Assembly (NCBI RefSeq): GCF_008629675.1
Contig: NZ_VWOX01000016.1
Coordinates: 62,001-126,000, forward strand
Length of the DNA: 64,000 nt
Direction of reading: 5' to 3'
Source of the DNA: Roseiconus nitratireducens
GTDB taxonomy: Bacteria; Planctomycetota; Planctomycetia; Pirellulales; Pirellulaceae
Shown: in pieces, positions 8,580 to 17,101 of the stretch
Position numbering within the stretch: position 1 is the first letter of the stretch
How the letters are laid out: the number at the start of each line of letters is the position of its first letter
Translations under genes and position numbers: made by a program
Notes under the pieces: model-generated
Told to the model about the DNA's origin: nothing
The model's input: only the letters and a program-made list of their open reading frames with translations
Databases searched by the model: none

Positions 8580-11231
8580 ATGCGACTCACTCTACGCACC
8601 TTGCTGGCTTACCTGGACAACACGCTGGATGAACAGGACGCGCAGGCATTGCGTGCGAAGCTGGAGCAAAGTGGGTACGCGACCCAGGTCGTCCAGCGGA
8701 TTCGTGCGGTTCTGGCGGCGAATAACCTTTCGGCGCCGGCCCCCGATTCGGTTCATCCGATCGAGGAGCCGAACATGATGAGCGAGTATTTGGACAGCAC
8801 GTATTTGGACAGCCCGTTGTCACCGGAGCAAATCACCGAGATCGAAAAGGCTTGTCTGGAATCCGAGCCGCATTTGGCCGAAGCGGCCGCTTGCCACCAG
8901 ATCTTGACGATGGTGTTGGGACAACCGGCAAAAGTTTCTGACCAGTTGCGGGATCGAATCTGCGCGATGGTGGGTCCGGACGGCAAGGTGGCTCCGGGGA
9001 TCGGTGGGACTCGTTTTGCCGCGGGCGGCGAAGAAGCGGTCGGGGCCATCGCTGGCGAGATCGGTCCTCGGTATTCCGATATCCAGATGGACCAAGACGC
9101 GGCTGGACCGTCGCCGCCGTTGCCGGAACCGCCGGAGGCGGATTTCGGTGACGGCGTTTCCGACGCGGAACCGACTTACCCGCCACGTGATTCACAAGCC
9201 GAAACACTGGATTCGGGCCGACGTCGCATGGGCCCGCCGGCTCCGCCGGTGCAACCGGTCGGGGTGGACGACAGTGGGGTCTTTCAGGCGGCGACGAAAT
9301 TGCGCGGTCAGTCGGATCCGTTCGCCGAGCCTTCGGCCGGGTTGGAAGACGCGGCGCCGTTGGCCGGCAGCCGCCCGATGTCGGAGTTGCGGCGCTCCGA
9401 TTTCTACGAAGGCGACGTGAGACCGTCTCGGATCACTCCCTGGCTCGTCTCGTTGGCATTGGTCGGCGCCCTGTTGTTTGCAATCAGCCAGATCTTCGCG
9501 CCGCTGATGAACGACGATCGTGTCGCTCAGAAAGACGACTCGAAAGTGTCGCAGACGTATCCTGACGTCGAAACGCAAACAGATCTGCCGGAGAATGATT
9601 CGGGGGGCAAGGCTTCCACGGACGTCGATGGCGGGCAGGATTTGTCCGACGCGGACATGGTCGCCGAAGAAGCTGAGACCGGTTCGCAAGCAAGCGAAGC
9701 GGATCAAGCGACAGGCGAAGAACCTGAATCAGATGGGACGGCCGAACCATCGCGGGAAACCGGCGCGGACCCTGGCCAGCCTGAGAAGGAGCAACCCGAC
9801 ACCGCAGATGCGTCCCAGCCGACCGCTACCGACAGCATCCCGGAACCAGACTCCGATGTTGCGATGGAAGATTCCGGCAACGAGCGATCAGAATCCGCCG
9901 CTCCGGGCGATCAGGAAGTGACTTACGAAGCGCCGCCGGTTCCGCCAGGAGCGGGGACGCCGGACGCGGAGGTTGCGATGACACCGAAGGCTGAAACGGA
10001 GCCGGCCGAAGGGCTTGCCGAACCGCCGACGGAAGAGCAGCCGCTTTCGGTGGTCGGCGCCGTTTTGGCCTCCGAGGATGCCCTGGTTGCCAAACAGGTC
10101 GATGAAGATACTTGGCAATTGTTGGCAAACGAAGATGCCATCCAGCCCGGTGACGTTTTGGTTTGTGCGCCCGAATATCGAGCCCGTCTATCTGCTTCCA
10201 GCACCAAGCCGGTGATGGTGACGCTGGTCGGACCCACCAGGATTGGTTGGGCACCCATGCCCGAGACCGCTGCGTTCGACGTGGTGTTCGGCAAAGGTTT
10301 GGTGGCGATGGTCGAGGCGGGACAAACCGTGTCAATCGGCTTCGCGGACCAGACCTGGTTGATCCGATCGGCGTCGGACAATGCGACGGTCGCGTTCCAT
10401 CTGGTCCAAACGCGAGAGTTGGGGACCGATCCGCGGGTTCCGGAGAACCATCGCAACGAAATGCGATTCATCGCAACCACCGGCGACGTCCAGATTGAGA
10501 CGTCCGATGGGACGACCGATTTGAAGACGCGAGAACAACTGGCTTTTCAGGTCCGGGCGGACGAGTTGACCGCTTCGGAGCCCGTGATGTTGGACCAGAT
10601 GCCGTCGTGGGTGGATCCGGAAACCGACACGGGAACCCTGGAGTCGGAAGCGGCAACGGATTTGTTATCCCTGGTTCGCCAGGACGATGCCAAGTCGCTG
10701 TTGCTCTCGCTGCGGGTCGCTTTGGATTTTCGACGCAACGAAGTCGCCGCGTTGGCCGGGAAGACCATGTTGGCGTTGGGTGACGCGTCCGCGTATTTCG
10801 GCGTGGACGGATTGTTGAGCAATCCGAAACAGCGGTTGTATTGGTCCTCGCATTTGGATGCGCTTCGCAAGACCATCGGTCGAAGTGCCGACGATGCGTT
10901 GGCAGTGCGACGTGCGATCGCCGGTGAGAACGAAGCGATGGACAACGCCGACGGCGACACCCTGTTCCGGCTGCTGATGGGATATTCGCAGGACCAGCTG
11001 AAGACCGGCGGTGATGCCGAGTTGGTCGCCGATTTGGAGTCCGCGTCCATGCCCGTGCGAGTCTTGGCGTCCGAGAACTTGCGTGATATTAGCGGGACGA
11101 CCTTGTTTTTCCGCCCCGAGGAAGCTGTCAGCAGTCGGCGCGACGAAGTCGTCAAGAAGTGGAAGGTGCGATTGAACAAGGAGAGCATCCGTTGGCCGGA
11201 TCCGGCCGTTGCTCCGCCGGATGAAGAATGA
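8580..11231 (+). CDS. anti-sigma-like / FecR-like membrane protein
   Basis: An 883-residue single-pass protein. The head (1-135) has two tandem anti-sigma-like helical segments: LRTLLAYLDNTLDEQDA at 6-22 and SEYLDSTYLDSPLSPEQ at 68-84, ending in HLAEAAACHQILTMVLG. Zinc ligands of classical ZAS domains are absent. A proline-rich linker leads to one transmembrane helix at ~287-308, then ~180 very acidic residues (D/E/S/T), then a beta-rich segment (~500-670) that resembles FecR-type domains, and finally a helical C-terminus. This head is familiar from planctomycete proteins of unknown role. No sigma factor gene is adjacent; the preceding operon ends 352 bases upstream and the next gene is convergent at 19 bases. 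A signalling role is inferred, not shown. Confidence 0.6.
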   Translation: MRLTLRTLLAYLDNTLDEQDAQALRAKLEQSGYATQVVQRIRAVLAANNLSAPAPDSVHPIEEPNMMSEYLDSTYLDSPLSPEQITEIEKACLESEPHLAEAAACHQILTMVLGQPAKVSDQLRDRICAMVGPDGKVAPGIGGTRFAAGGEEAVGAIAGEIGPRYSDIQMDQDAAGPSPPLPEPPEADFGDGVSDAEPTYPPRDSQAETLDSGRRRMGPPAPPVQPVGVDDSGVFQAATKLRGQSDPFAEPSAGLEDAAPLAGSRPMSELRRSDFYEGDVRPSRITPWLVSLALVGALLFAISQIFAPLMNDDRVAQKDDSKVSQTYPDVETQTDLPENDSGGKASTDVDGGQDLSDADMVAEEAETGSQASEADQATGEEPESDGTAEPSRETGADPGQPEKEQPDTADASQPTATDSIPEPDSDVAMEDSGNERSESAAPGDQEVTYEAPPVPPGAGTPDAEVAMTPKAETEPAEGLAEPPTEEQPLSVVGAVLASEDALVAKQVDEDTWQLLANEDAIQPGDVLVCAPEYRARLSASSTKPVMVTLVGPTRIGWAPMPETAAFDVVFGKGLVAMVEAGQTVSIGFADQTWLIRSASDNATVAFHLVQTRELGTDPRVPENHRNEMRFIATTGDVQIETSDGTTDLKTREQLAFQVRADELTASEPVMLDQMPSWVDPETDTGTLESEAATDLLSLVRQDDAKSLLLSLRVALDFRRNEVAALAGKTMLALGDASAYFGVDGLLSNPKQRLYWSSHLDALRKTIGRSADDALAVRRAIAGENEAMDNADGDTLFRLLMGYSQDQLKTGGDAELVADLESASMPVRVLASENLRDISGTTLFFRPEEAVSSRRDEVVKKWKVRLNKESIRWPDPAVAPPDEE

Positions 11232-11249
11232 TCGGCCGGCGGTGACGTT

Positions 11250-11855
11250 TTAGTCCTCCTTGGCTTCCTTCAGGGTTTCGAGTGCTTCGCGAACAATCAA
11301 CAGGCTAATCACCAAGGCGGTGACCGAGTCCAACCACCACCACCGCCAAAGAAAGAACGCCCCGCTTCCGACCAGCAGCGCAACCGAGAGCATCAGGCAT
11401 GCCAGGGTTTCTTTGGAATCGGCAACCAGACTGGGGCTGTCGATGGATTTACCCAGTCGGTACTTCGCCAGAAACAGAAACGGCATCACGATGATCGAAG
11501 TGATCGCCAGAGCGATCGCAATCCAACTGGCTTCGGGTGAATCTCCTTGGATCAGCGACTTGGTGGCGTCCACACCCACGTATGCAGCCAGGGCCAACAA
11601 GGAATAAGCGACGCAGGTTGCGGCGCGTCGTTCGATTCGTTCAAAGGATTCATCATCCTCTTGCATGCCGAACGCCCAAAACCGCCAGATCATCACGGCG
11701 CCGGACAATGATTCGACAAAGCTGTCCAGGCCAAAGCCGAACAGCGCCTGGCTTCCGGATAGCTGGTTCCCGATCATCGCTACCGCACCCTCGCCAAGGT
11801 TGTAGACGACGGTCGCAATTGAAAGTAGCAGAGCACGTTTTCTGGCAGACACCAA
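11250..11855 (-). CDS. CDF-type cation transporter, membrane domain only
   Basis: A 201-residue integral membrane protein with six predicted helices (about 8-29, 36-62, 78-102, 109-134, 148-169, 172-194). It matches the cation diffusion facilitator membrane core: D44 and E48 in GLDSFVES (helix 2) sit where zinc transporters have DxxxD, and ADSKETL (145-151) marks helix 5. The usual cytoplasmic C-terminal domain is missing, so the protein is about two thirds of the normal CDF length. This short form is a known subclass of unclear substrate. The start is TTG or the adjacent GTG; no in-frame ATG is close upstream. It is convergent with the preceding gene, leaving only 18 bases between their ends. 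Confidence 0.7.
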   Translation of the reverse strand: MVSARKRALLLSIATVVYNLGEGAVAMIGNQLSGSQALFGFGLDSFVESLSGAVMIWRFWAFGMQEDDESFERIERRAATCVAYSLLALAAYVGVDATKSLIQGDSPEASWIAIALAITSIIVMPFLFLAKYRLGKSIDSPSLVADSKETLACLMLSVALLVGSGAFFLWRWWWLDSVTALVISLLIVREALETLKEAKED

Positions 11856-12066
11856 TGGACGGATACCATGGAGCGGGTAGTAGTGGTCAATAGGAGTTGA
11901 AGCCGTATCGAGCGGCCCGGTGGTTCCTCGTGATCCCGATTGCTATGATCCGTTGCAGATTGCGGATCGATGGGGGCCGCGGTTCCTCAATCGTTGCATG
12001 AATCGGAAACTTCTCTCAAGCCGTCGGGCCGGTTAATACCCAGATGGTTCGAATCTCGGCAGTCGG

Positions 12067-13176
12067 ATGCGTGAATTGAAGCGAGTCGCCAAAGTCCTGA
12101 TCGCCTTGATTGTGGTGGTCGGATTGACGGTGGCGACGCACCGGGCAATTCAGCAGTGGCAGGAGCAGTCTCGCCGGGCCGAAGAGCGTGTGGAGGAAAT
12201 CGAGCGGAGGATTGCTGCGTCCTCGTCTTTGGCCGAACGAGAGCATCTGAGCGCTGATCGGCGGGCGGCTTCGGCGGCCATCCCCAGTTTGACGAATCTG
12301 CGTTGGTCCTGCATCTCCGCCGCCGCATTGTTGTACTTCGTCGGTCTGGTGCCGGGCGGAGTGGTGCTGTCGGAGGGCGTGCGAACGTTCGGTTGTCGGG
12401 TGCCGCTGCGAGAGGCGGTCATCGCCCAAGTCATGGGACACTTAGGGAAGTACGTGCCTGGCAAGGCCATGGTGGTGGTCATCCGGGCGGCTCGGCTGTC
12501 GGCCAGTGGGGTTCCGGTGTCAATCGGTACGACGGCCGTGTTCTTGGAAACCTTGCTGATGATGGCAGTCGGTGCGGCGTGGGGCGGTGCACTGATTTGT
12601 CTGCTTCCGGTGCCCCGTTGGATGGCAGTGTTGGCATTGGTGGGCGGCATTTCCGCCTCGGTGCCGACGGTCCCGCCGCTGCTGCGCCGTTTGGTGGCGC
12701 GGATCGGTGTGTCAAAGCTGGCGACCCAGGCGGACAGCGACCTGGGGACGCCGGATCCGGTGGCGGAATCCATTGCGGAGGTTCCCGCCAATCCGACTGG
12801 CGGGTGGCGATACTTTCGCGCGGCGTGGTTTTGGCAAACGATCGCTTGGGCATTGATCGGAGGTTCGTTTGCCTTGCTGGTCGCGTCCATTCCTGGCCGC
12901 GACGGCGAGACGTTTGGCGTGGTGGCAACGGCGGCCTCGATCGCCGCCATTTGCCTGGCGATGGTCGTCGGTTTCGCGTCGTTGTTGCCCGGCGGTGCCG
13001 GAATTCGGGAGCTGACGTTGATTGTCGTTCTGGGGCCGGTGGTGGGCGAATCACGAGCCCTGTTGGCCGCGATTGCCGCACGGCTGCTGTTCATCGTGGT
13101 GGAGTTAGTCGCCGCGGGCGTGGTCACTTCGGCTCAACGCTGGAAGGGGGGCGAACGCCTCGATCCGGCGACCTGA
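12067..13176 (+). CDS. lysylphosphatidylglycerol synthase-type membrane protein (flippase-like)
   Basis: A 369-residue polytopic membrane protein of the LPG synthase TM-region / UPF0104 family (COG0392-like). Hallmarks are GHLGKYVPGK at 124-133 and LPGGAGIRE at 307-315, plus 7-8 hydrophobic helices. A short coiled segment (30-75) follows the first helix. Only the membrane half is present; the aminoacyl-transferase domain of MprF is absent. Such proteins are associated with lipid or polyprenyl-linked substrate translocation. Neighbours give no pathway: a CDF gene is divergent upstream and an ECF sigma gene begins 87 bases downstream. Substrate is unknown. Confidence 0.75.
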   Translation: MRELKRVAKVLIALIVVVGLTVATHRAIQQWQEQSRRAEERVEEIERRIAASSSLAEREHLSADRRAASAAIPSLTNLRWSCISAAALLYFVGLVPGGVVLSEGVRTFGCRVPLREAVIAQVMGHLGKYVPGKAMVVVIRAARLSASGVPVSIGTTAVFLETLLMMAVGAAWGGALICLLPVPRWMAVLALVGGISASVPTVPPLLRRLVARIGVSKLATQADSDLGTPDPVAESIAEVPANPTGGWRYFRAAWFWQTIAWALIGGSFALLVASIPGRDGETFGVVATAASIAAICLAMVVGFASLLPGGAGIRELTLIVVLGPVVGESRALLAAIAARLLFIVVELVAAGVVTSAQRWKGGERLDPAT

Positions 13177-13263
13177 TTTCGGCAGCATTCCCCCGCGAAA
13201 CTTGTTCCGCGTGGGCGGGTTTCAACATGATAAACTGACCGTGTCACCATCCGCGTTCCTCGT

Positions 13264-13938
13264 TTGAAGTCTCAAAAGCGTTTGTCTGTCAGTGAATCCA
13301 CGGCGTTGCGTTATCAGCAATCGGACCCCGATGTCCGGCTGATGCTGCGCGTCCGCGACGATGACGCCGCCGCCTTTGAGGAATTGCTTCGAAAGTACCA
13401 TCCCCGCCTGGTGCGATTGATGCGGACCATCGGGCCTCGGCCCGATTTGGCGGAGGACCTGGCACAGGAAACGTTCATGCGGGTCTTCCGTGCGCGCCAT
13501 CGGTACGAACCGGGGGCAAAGTTTTCGACATGGTTGTTCACCATTGCGGCCAATGTCGCCCGCAACGCGGCGCGCAGCATGGGCCGACGACAGGAAGTTA
13601 GTGAGGTGGACGCCCCGGCGGCTCCGGACGGTTCGCAGGCGGTCGGCGTGCTGGCAGCGACCGCCTTGGAAGCGAGTGGCTTGATGCCGACGCGGTTGGT
13701 CGAAGGTGTCGAGCGGGCGGAAATCGTTCGGCAGGCGGTCAGTGTGCTCGGAGAGCGGCAGCGGACGGCATTGATGCTGTCCAGGTTTGAAAACCTGAGT
13801 TATGCCGAGATCTCCGAAGCGATGGGATTGTCAACCAAAGCGGTGAAGTCGTTGCTGAGTCGCGCGCGTGTGAACTTGCGCGAAATCCTGCAACCCTACA
13901 TCGATGCCGGCGTCATTCCCAATGAGGTGGATCCGTGA
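13264..13938 (+). CDS. ECF-type RNA polymerase sigma factor
   Basis: A 224-residue sigma-70 family factor of the ECF group. Region 2 spans ~38-107 with DLAQETF (65-71) and FSTWLFTIAANVARN (87-101). Region 4 spans ~152-205 with SYAEISEAMGLSTKAVKSLL forming the helix-turn-helix. A ~45-residue A/G/P-rich linker joins them and region 3 is lacking. The start is TTG at 13264 with ~25 residues before region 2; no better ATG exists before region 2. The next gene, 60 bases downstream, encodes a membrane protein with an anti-sigma-like head, so the two probably form a sigma/anti-sigma pair. The signal and regulon are unknown. Confidence 0.88.
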   Translation: MKSQKRLSVSESTALRYQQSDPDVRLMLRVRDDDAAAFEELLRKYHPRLVRLMRTIGPRPDLAEDLAQETFMRVFRARHRYEPGAKFSTWLFTIAANVARNAARSMGRRQEVSEVDAPAAPDGSQAVGVLAATALEASGLMPTRLVEGVERAEIVRQAVSVLGERQRTALMLSRFENLSYAEISEAMGLSTKAVKSLLSRARVNLREILQPYIDAGVIPNEVDP

Positions 13939-13998
13939 AAGGTCGGAAGAATCTTGTATGTTCTGGCTGGCGTCTCTGGTGATTGAGACGATCAAAAA

Positions 13999-15441
13999 AT
14001 GAAAGATAGCGTCCTGCTTACCGACGACAATCCGGTCGATCCGGATGACGAATTGCTTGTCGCCTACCTGGATGACGAGCTGAAAGAGAGCGAGCGTGTG
14101 ACCGTTGAACAGCGTTTGATCAACGAGGAATCGCTGCGGCGACGATTGCAGTCGCTGCAGACCGGGTGGGAATGGCTGGACGAGTTGCCCGGCGAAACAC
14201 CAAACGAAAAGCTGGTCGAATCAACGATCGAATTGGTCGTTTCCGACATTGCTCCCGCAGCACCGCAAACGACCAGTTGGTGGGCACGTCATCACCGTGG
14301 CATCGCCCTCACGCTGCTGTCGCTGTTAAGTCTGCTGGTGGGCGCGGCCGGGATGGCGATGAGTCGGCACGCAATGCTGCGCAGCGAGCTGAGCGATCTG
14401 GAGGTGGCGGAGGATCTGGACGCCTATCTGGTCGGTGCAGATTTCGACTTCTTACGAGAATTGGCCGCCAATCCGCAATGGATCGCGATGCTGGAGGCGA
14501 TGGAGGATGTTTACGGACAATCGATCTCGCCGGAGAGTTCCATGCAGCCGATCCCGGTCAGCCGTCGAGACGAGTTCATCGTTTCGCTTTCGTCCGAGCA
14601 ACGCGATCGGTTGGAATCGCGCTGGTACACCTTTCAGCGCTTGAGTGAGGAAAAGCAGCAGGCGGTCCGTGATGTGGCCAAACAGGTTGCCGACCAGCCG
14701 GATCACGACCAATTGCTGAAAACCATGAAAGCATTTTCCGTGTGGCGCGAAAATCTGGATGACGACGTGAAGGACCAGCTGGATAGCGACGATCCAAAGG
14801 TCGCACGCAGCGCTGCTCAGCAGGCGATTTCGGAAACCATGGAAGATTTGGCGCGTCGATCCGGAACGTCCATCAGCGAAGAGACGGCCGAACGGTTGTT
14901 CTTTCGGCTTCGCCAATTGTTGGAGCTGCGTGTGGAATCCAACCCCGAACTTGCCGAATCCATGGAACGCTCGCGGCGCGGCGTCTTTGGCGACCGGACC
15001 GAGGGGATCTACTTGCGAATGATGGTCGATGGCCGCGATTCCCGTGGACGCCCCGGATTTTTTCGCCCCCCACCCTCGGGTCCGGGATCGTCGTCGTCGG
15101 ATTCGTCCGATGAGCGATCGTGGTATCCCGCTGAGATCACCGAACAGGAATTGCATGAACTGACGCTGTTGCTGAGCGACGAAGCAATGGAAAAGTTAAA
15201 TGCCCTGACCAACCTGCAAACTCCCTTTGCCCGAGACGCGGCGGTCGTCATGACGATGCGAGCCTGGGCGCAAGAGGCGATCCGACGCGAAGCACCGATG
15301 TTCGATGCCGACCAACGATCGGATCTGGATCGGTATCTGGAGCTAAACAACCGCGATGAAGTTGATCTGCTTCCGCCCGACGAGATTCTTCGCCGCGTCG
15401 CACCGGAAGACCGCTGGGGCAACCGTTTTCGCCGCCGTTAA
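13999..15441 (+). CDS. putative membrane anti-sigma factor of the upstream ECF sigma
   Basis: A 480-residue protein. Residues 17-55 (DELLVAYLDDELKESERV..LRRRL) have the pattern of anti-sigma N-terminal helices, without the HxxxCxxC zinc motif. One transmembrane helix lies at ~101-121, placing residues 1-100 in the cytoplasm and ~360 residues outside. The outer part is helical and acidic, with a glycine/serine/proline loop (FFRPPPSGPG) near residue 358; no enzyme motif is seen. It lies 60 bases after an ECF sigma gene on the same strand, the usual arrangement of a cognate regulator. The anti-sigma role is inferred from position and head sequence. The outer domain could be the sensor. Confidence 0.65.
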   Translation: MKDSVLLTDDNPVDPDDELLVAYLDDELKESERVTVEQRLINEESLRRRLQSLQTGWEWLDELPGETPNEKLVESTIELVVSDIAPAAPQTTSWWARHHRGIALTLLSLLSLLVGAAGMAMSRHAMLRSELSDLEVAEDLDAYLVGADFDFLRELAANPQWIAMLEAMEDVYGQSISPESSMQPIPVSRRDEFIVSLSSEQRDRLESRWYTFQRLSEEKQQAVRDVAKQVADQPDHDQLLKTMKAFSVWRENLDDDVKDQLDSDDPKVARSAAQQAISETMEDLARRSGTSISEETAERLFFRLRQLLELRVESNPELAESMERSRRGVFGDRTEGIYLRMMVDGRDSRGRPGFFRPPPSGPGSSSSDSSDERSWYPAEITEQELHELTLLLSDEAMEKLNALTNLQTPFARDAAVVMTMRAWAQEAIRREAPMFDADQRSDLDRYLELNNRDEVDLLPPDEILRRVAPEDRWGNRFRRR

Positions 15442-15543
15442 GAACGGGAGCGAGCGAATCCATGGCGGCAGCCGTGATCGCCGGAGCAAAGGAGTCGGGT
15501 TGTAGCCGCGGTCCGGGACAGTCGCTTTAGCGGAACGATCGGT

Positions 15544-16548
15544 TTAGCCTTCGTACTTGGCGAAAATCATTTTCCCGGCATTGGTTTGCAGCGTGCTGGT
15601 CACCCGCACGTCGAGATCCTGTCCGATGCGATTGCGAGCCCCTTCGACGACGACCATCGTCCCGTCGTCCAGGTAGCCCACGCCCTGCTCGGGACCTTCC
15701 CCGGGTTTGATGATCTTCACCCGGAACGTTTCGTCCGGAAGGTAGACCGGACGCAGCGAGTTGCTGATCTCGTTCAGATTGATGACCGGGACATTGTGCA
15801 GCTTGGCCACCTTGTTCAGGTTGTAGTCCCCCGTGACGACCTTGCCCTCGAGATGCTTGGCCAGCAGGACCAATTTCAGGTCCACAGTTTGCCCCGCCAG
15901 TTCCGGCAGATCCCGATCAAAAATCATCAGGTCGACCTTGTCGTCGGCACGCATCCGGTTCAACACATCCAGCCCACGTCGTCCCCGGACGCGCCGCAGT
16001 TTGTCGCTGCTATCGGCGATTGCTTGCAGTTCGCTGAGGGCAAAACGGGGCATGATCAATTGGTTGTCAAAGACACCCGTATTCACCAGATCCGCGATTC
16101 GACCGTCGATCACCACGCTGGTGTCCAATACCAGGGGTTTGAAACCTTTCACTTCGCGAACGAATTCAACGTACGGAATCAGGAACCGAAAGTCGTCCTT
16201 GGTCTGGATCAACACGCTGACGCAGACGTAACACAGCAACATGCCCATGATCAGCTTGACGGCGTTTCCCACCAGCAAGGATTGCGCGAACAGTGGCGCG
16301 ATCGCGATCCAGAGGATGTAGCTGAGCAGCATGCCAATCAGGACGCCGAAGTACACCGCAGAAATCGAGTCGATGCGTTTTCTGGGGATGAAGATATCGG
16401 CCAGGATGGTCGCGACCGCTGTTCCCATCACCCCCGCGAAGACCAGGTAGGGATTGATTTCAGCATCGCTGGGCAACGCCGTATTGATGATGGCCGATAC
16501 ACCGCCGGCACAGAGCAGGAAGATGCAGCGGAGGATGATCAGTTCCAT
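15544..16548 (-). CDS. PIN-TRAM membrane protein (YacL-like putative RNase)
   Basis: A 334-residue protein with four N-terminal hydrophobic helices (about 4-24, 34-54, 64-84, 92-113), then a PIN nuclease domain (~137-262) and a C-terminal TRAM domain (~272-332). PIN acidic residues are visible: D142 (VLDTSVVIDGR), E173 (LSELQ), D223 and D241 (TGDYNLNKVA). The layout matches the Bacillus YacL family, a membrane-bound putative ribonuclease; TRAM domains bind RNA. The start ATG at 16548 is followed directly by a good membrane helix. It is convergent with the anti-sigma gene. The RNA target is unknown. Confidence 0.85.
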   Translation of the reverse strand: MELIILRCIFLLCAGGVSAIINTALPSDAEINPYLVFAGVMGTAVATILADIFIPRKRIDSISAVYFGVLIGMLLSYILWIAIAPLFAQSLLVGNAVKLIMGMLLCYVCVSVLIQTKDDFRFLIPYVEFVREVKGFKPLVLDTSVVIDGRIADLVNTGVFDNQLIMPRFALSELQAIADSSDKLRRVRGRRGLDVLNRMRADDKVDLMIFDRDLPELAGQTVDLKLVLLAKHLEGKVVTGDYNLNKVAKLHNVPVINLNEISNSLRPVYLPDETFRVKIIKPGEGPEQGVGYLDDGTMVVVEGARNRIGQDLDVRVTSTLQTNAGKMIFAKYEG

Positions 16549-17101
16549 CGGACTTCTTCGTCAGCGTTTTGATAATGGGTCATCGGCGAGGCGGCGGCAG
16601 GAATGTGCTGGATGCTGGTCGCTGCCCCGAAAGCGCACGTTCGAACCCCACCGATGAGGTCAAATTCGTCCACGCGACGGTCAAGCCGAGCGGGGCGGGC
16701 CACTTCAGTGACATCCTCCCGGCCCCGGAAGACCGGTCACGCCATGAGTTTAGAACAGTGGCGGCGGAATCCCCAGGGGACAGAATTCTGCGGACCGATC
16801 GACCCACGATTCACCGTCGACGCGGCCGCCACAACCGCTTCGACCCGCGGAATCGCTGTCAAGCGATGGCGGGCGGGGTGTCGGAGAAGGAGCGATGATC
16901 AGCGAGTAGGGCTGCCCCGAAGCTCTGACGAAAATGGCTACCGTAAATGCCTACGCCACGCTCTGGCGAGCGTGGCTCCCTTAGAGGCAACGCGGGCCAG
17001 CCGGGGATTGCCAGCTAAGGATCGCCACCCGCGTTCGGGGGTTGCATTCTGCCGCGATCGCAACGGCAGCGACGGAGGGCTGCCGCCCGGGGCGGGCAGG
17101 A
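16549..17101. other. intergenic region
   Basis: This 553-base gap holds no supportable gene. The frames that run through it are GC-driven and mutually overlapping. It contains one perfect palindromic repeat (16956-16975) set in a longer degenerate element (ACCGTAAATGCCTACGCC upstream). The left part must hold the promoter of the PIN-TRAM gene, reading leftward; the right edge is the 3' end of the cytochrome-WD40 operon. A CGATCGCAACGGCAGCGACGG segment near 17050 resembles the second half of the composite repeat at 26178-26228. Confidence 0.5.
16956..16975. repeat. palindromic repeat CCACGCTC/GAGCGTGG
   Basis: Arms CCACGCTC and GAGCGTGG are perfect 8-bp complements around loop TGGC. The same element occurs at 35220-35239 (identical arms, opposite orientation, loop GCCA), at 36931-36950 with a compensated arm pair, and in degenerate form at 26178, 33533, 35190 and 39816. 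All copies are intergenic. Confidence 0.85.

Noticed and set aside
11232..11249. Terminator between the convergent anti-sigma-like and CDF genes
   Set aside because: Only 18 bases separate the stops and no hairpin with adequate stem is seen there.
12041..12060. GGTTCGAATCT resembling a tRNA T-loop before the flippase gene
   Set aside because: Bases flanking the loop do not pair (GATGG vs CTCGG) and no acceptor or anticodon arm exists around it.
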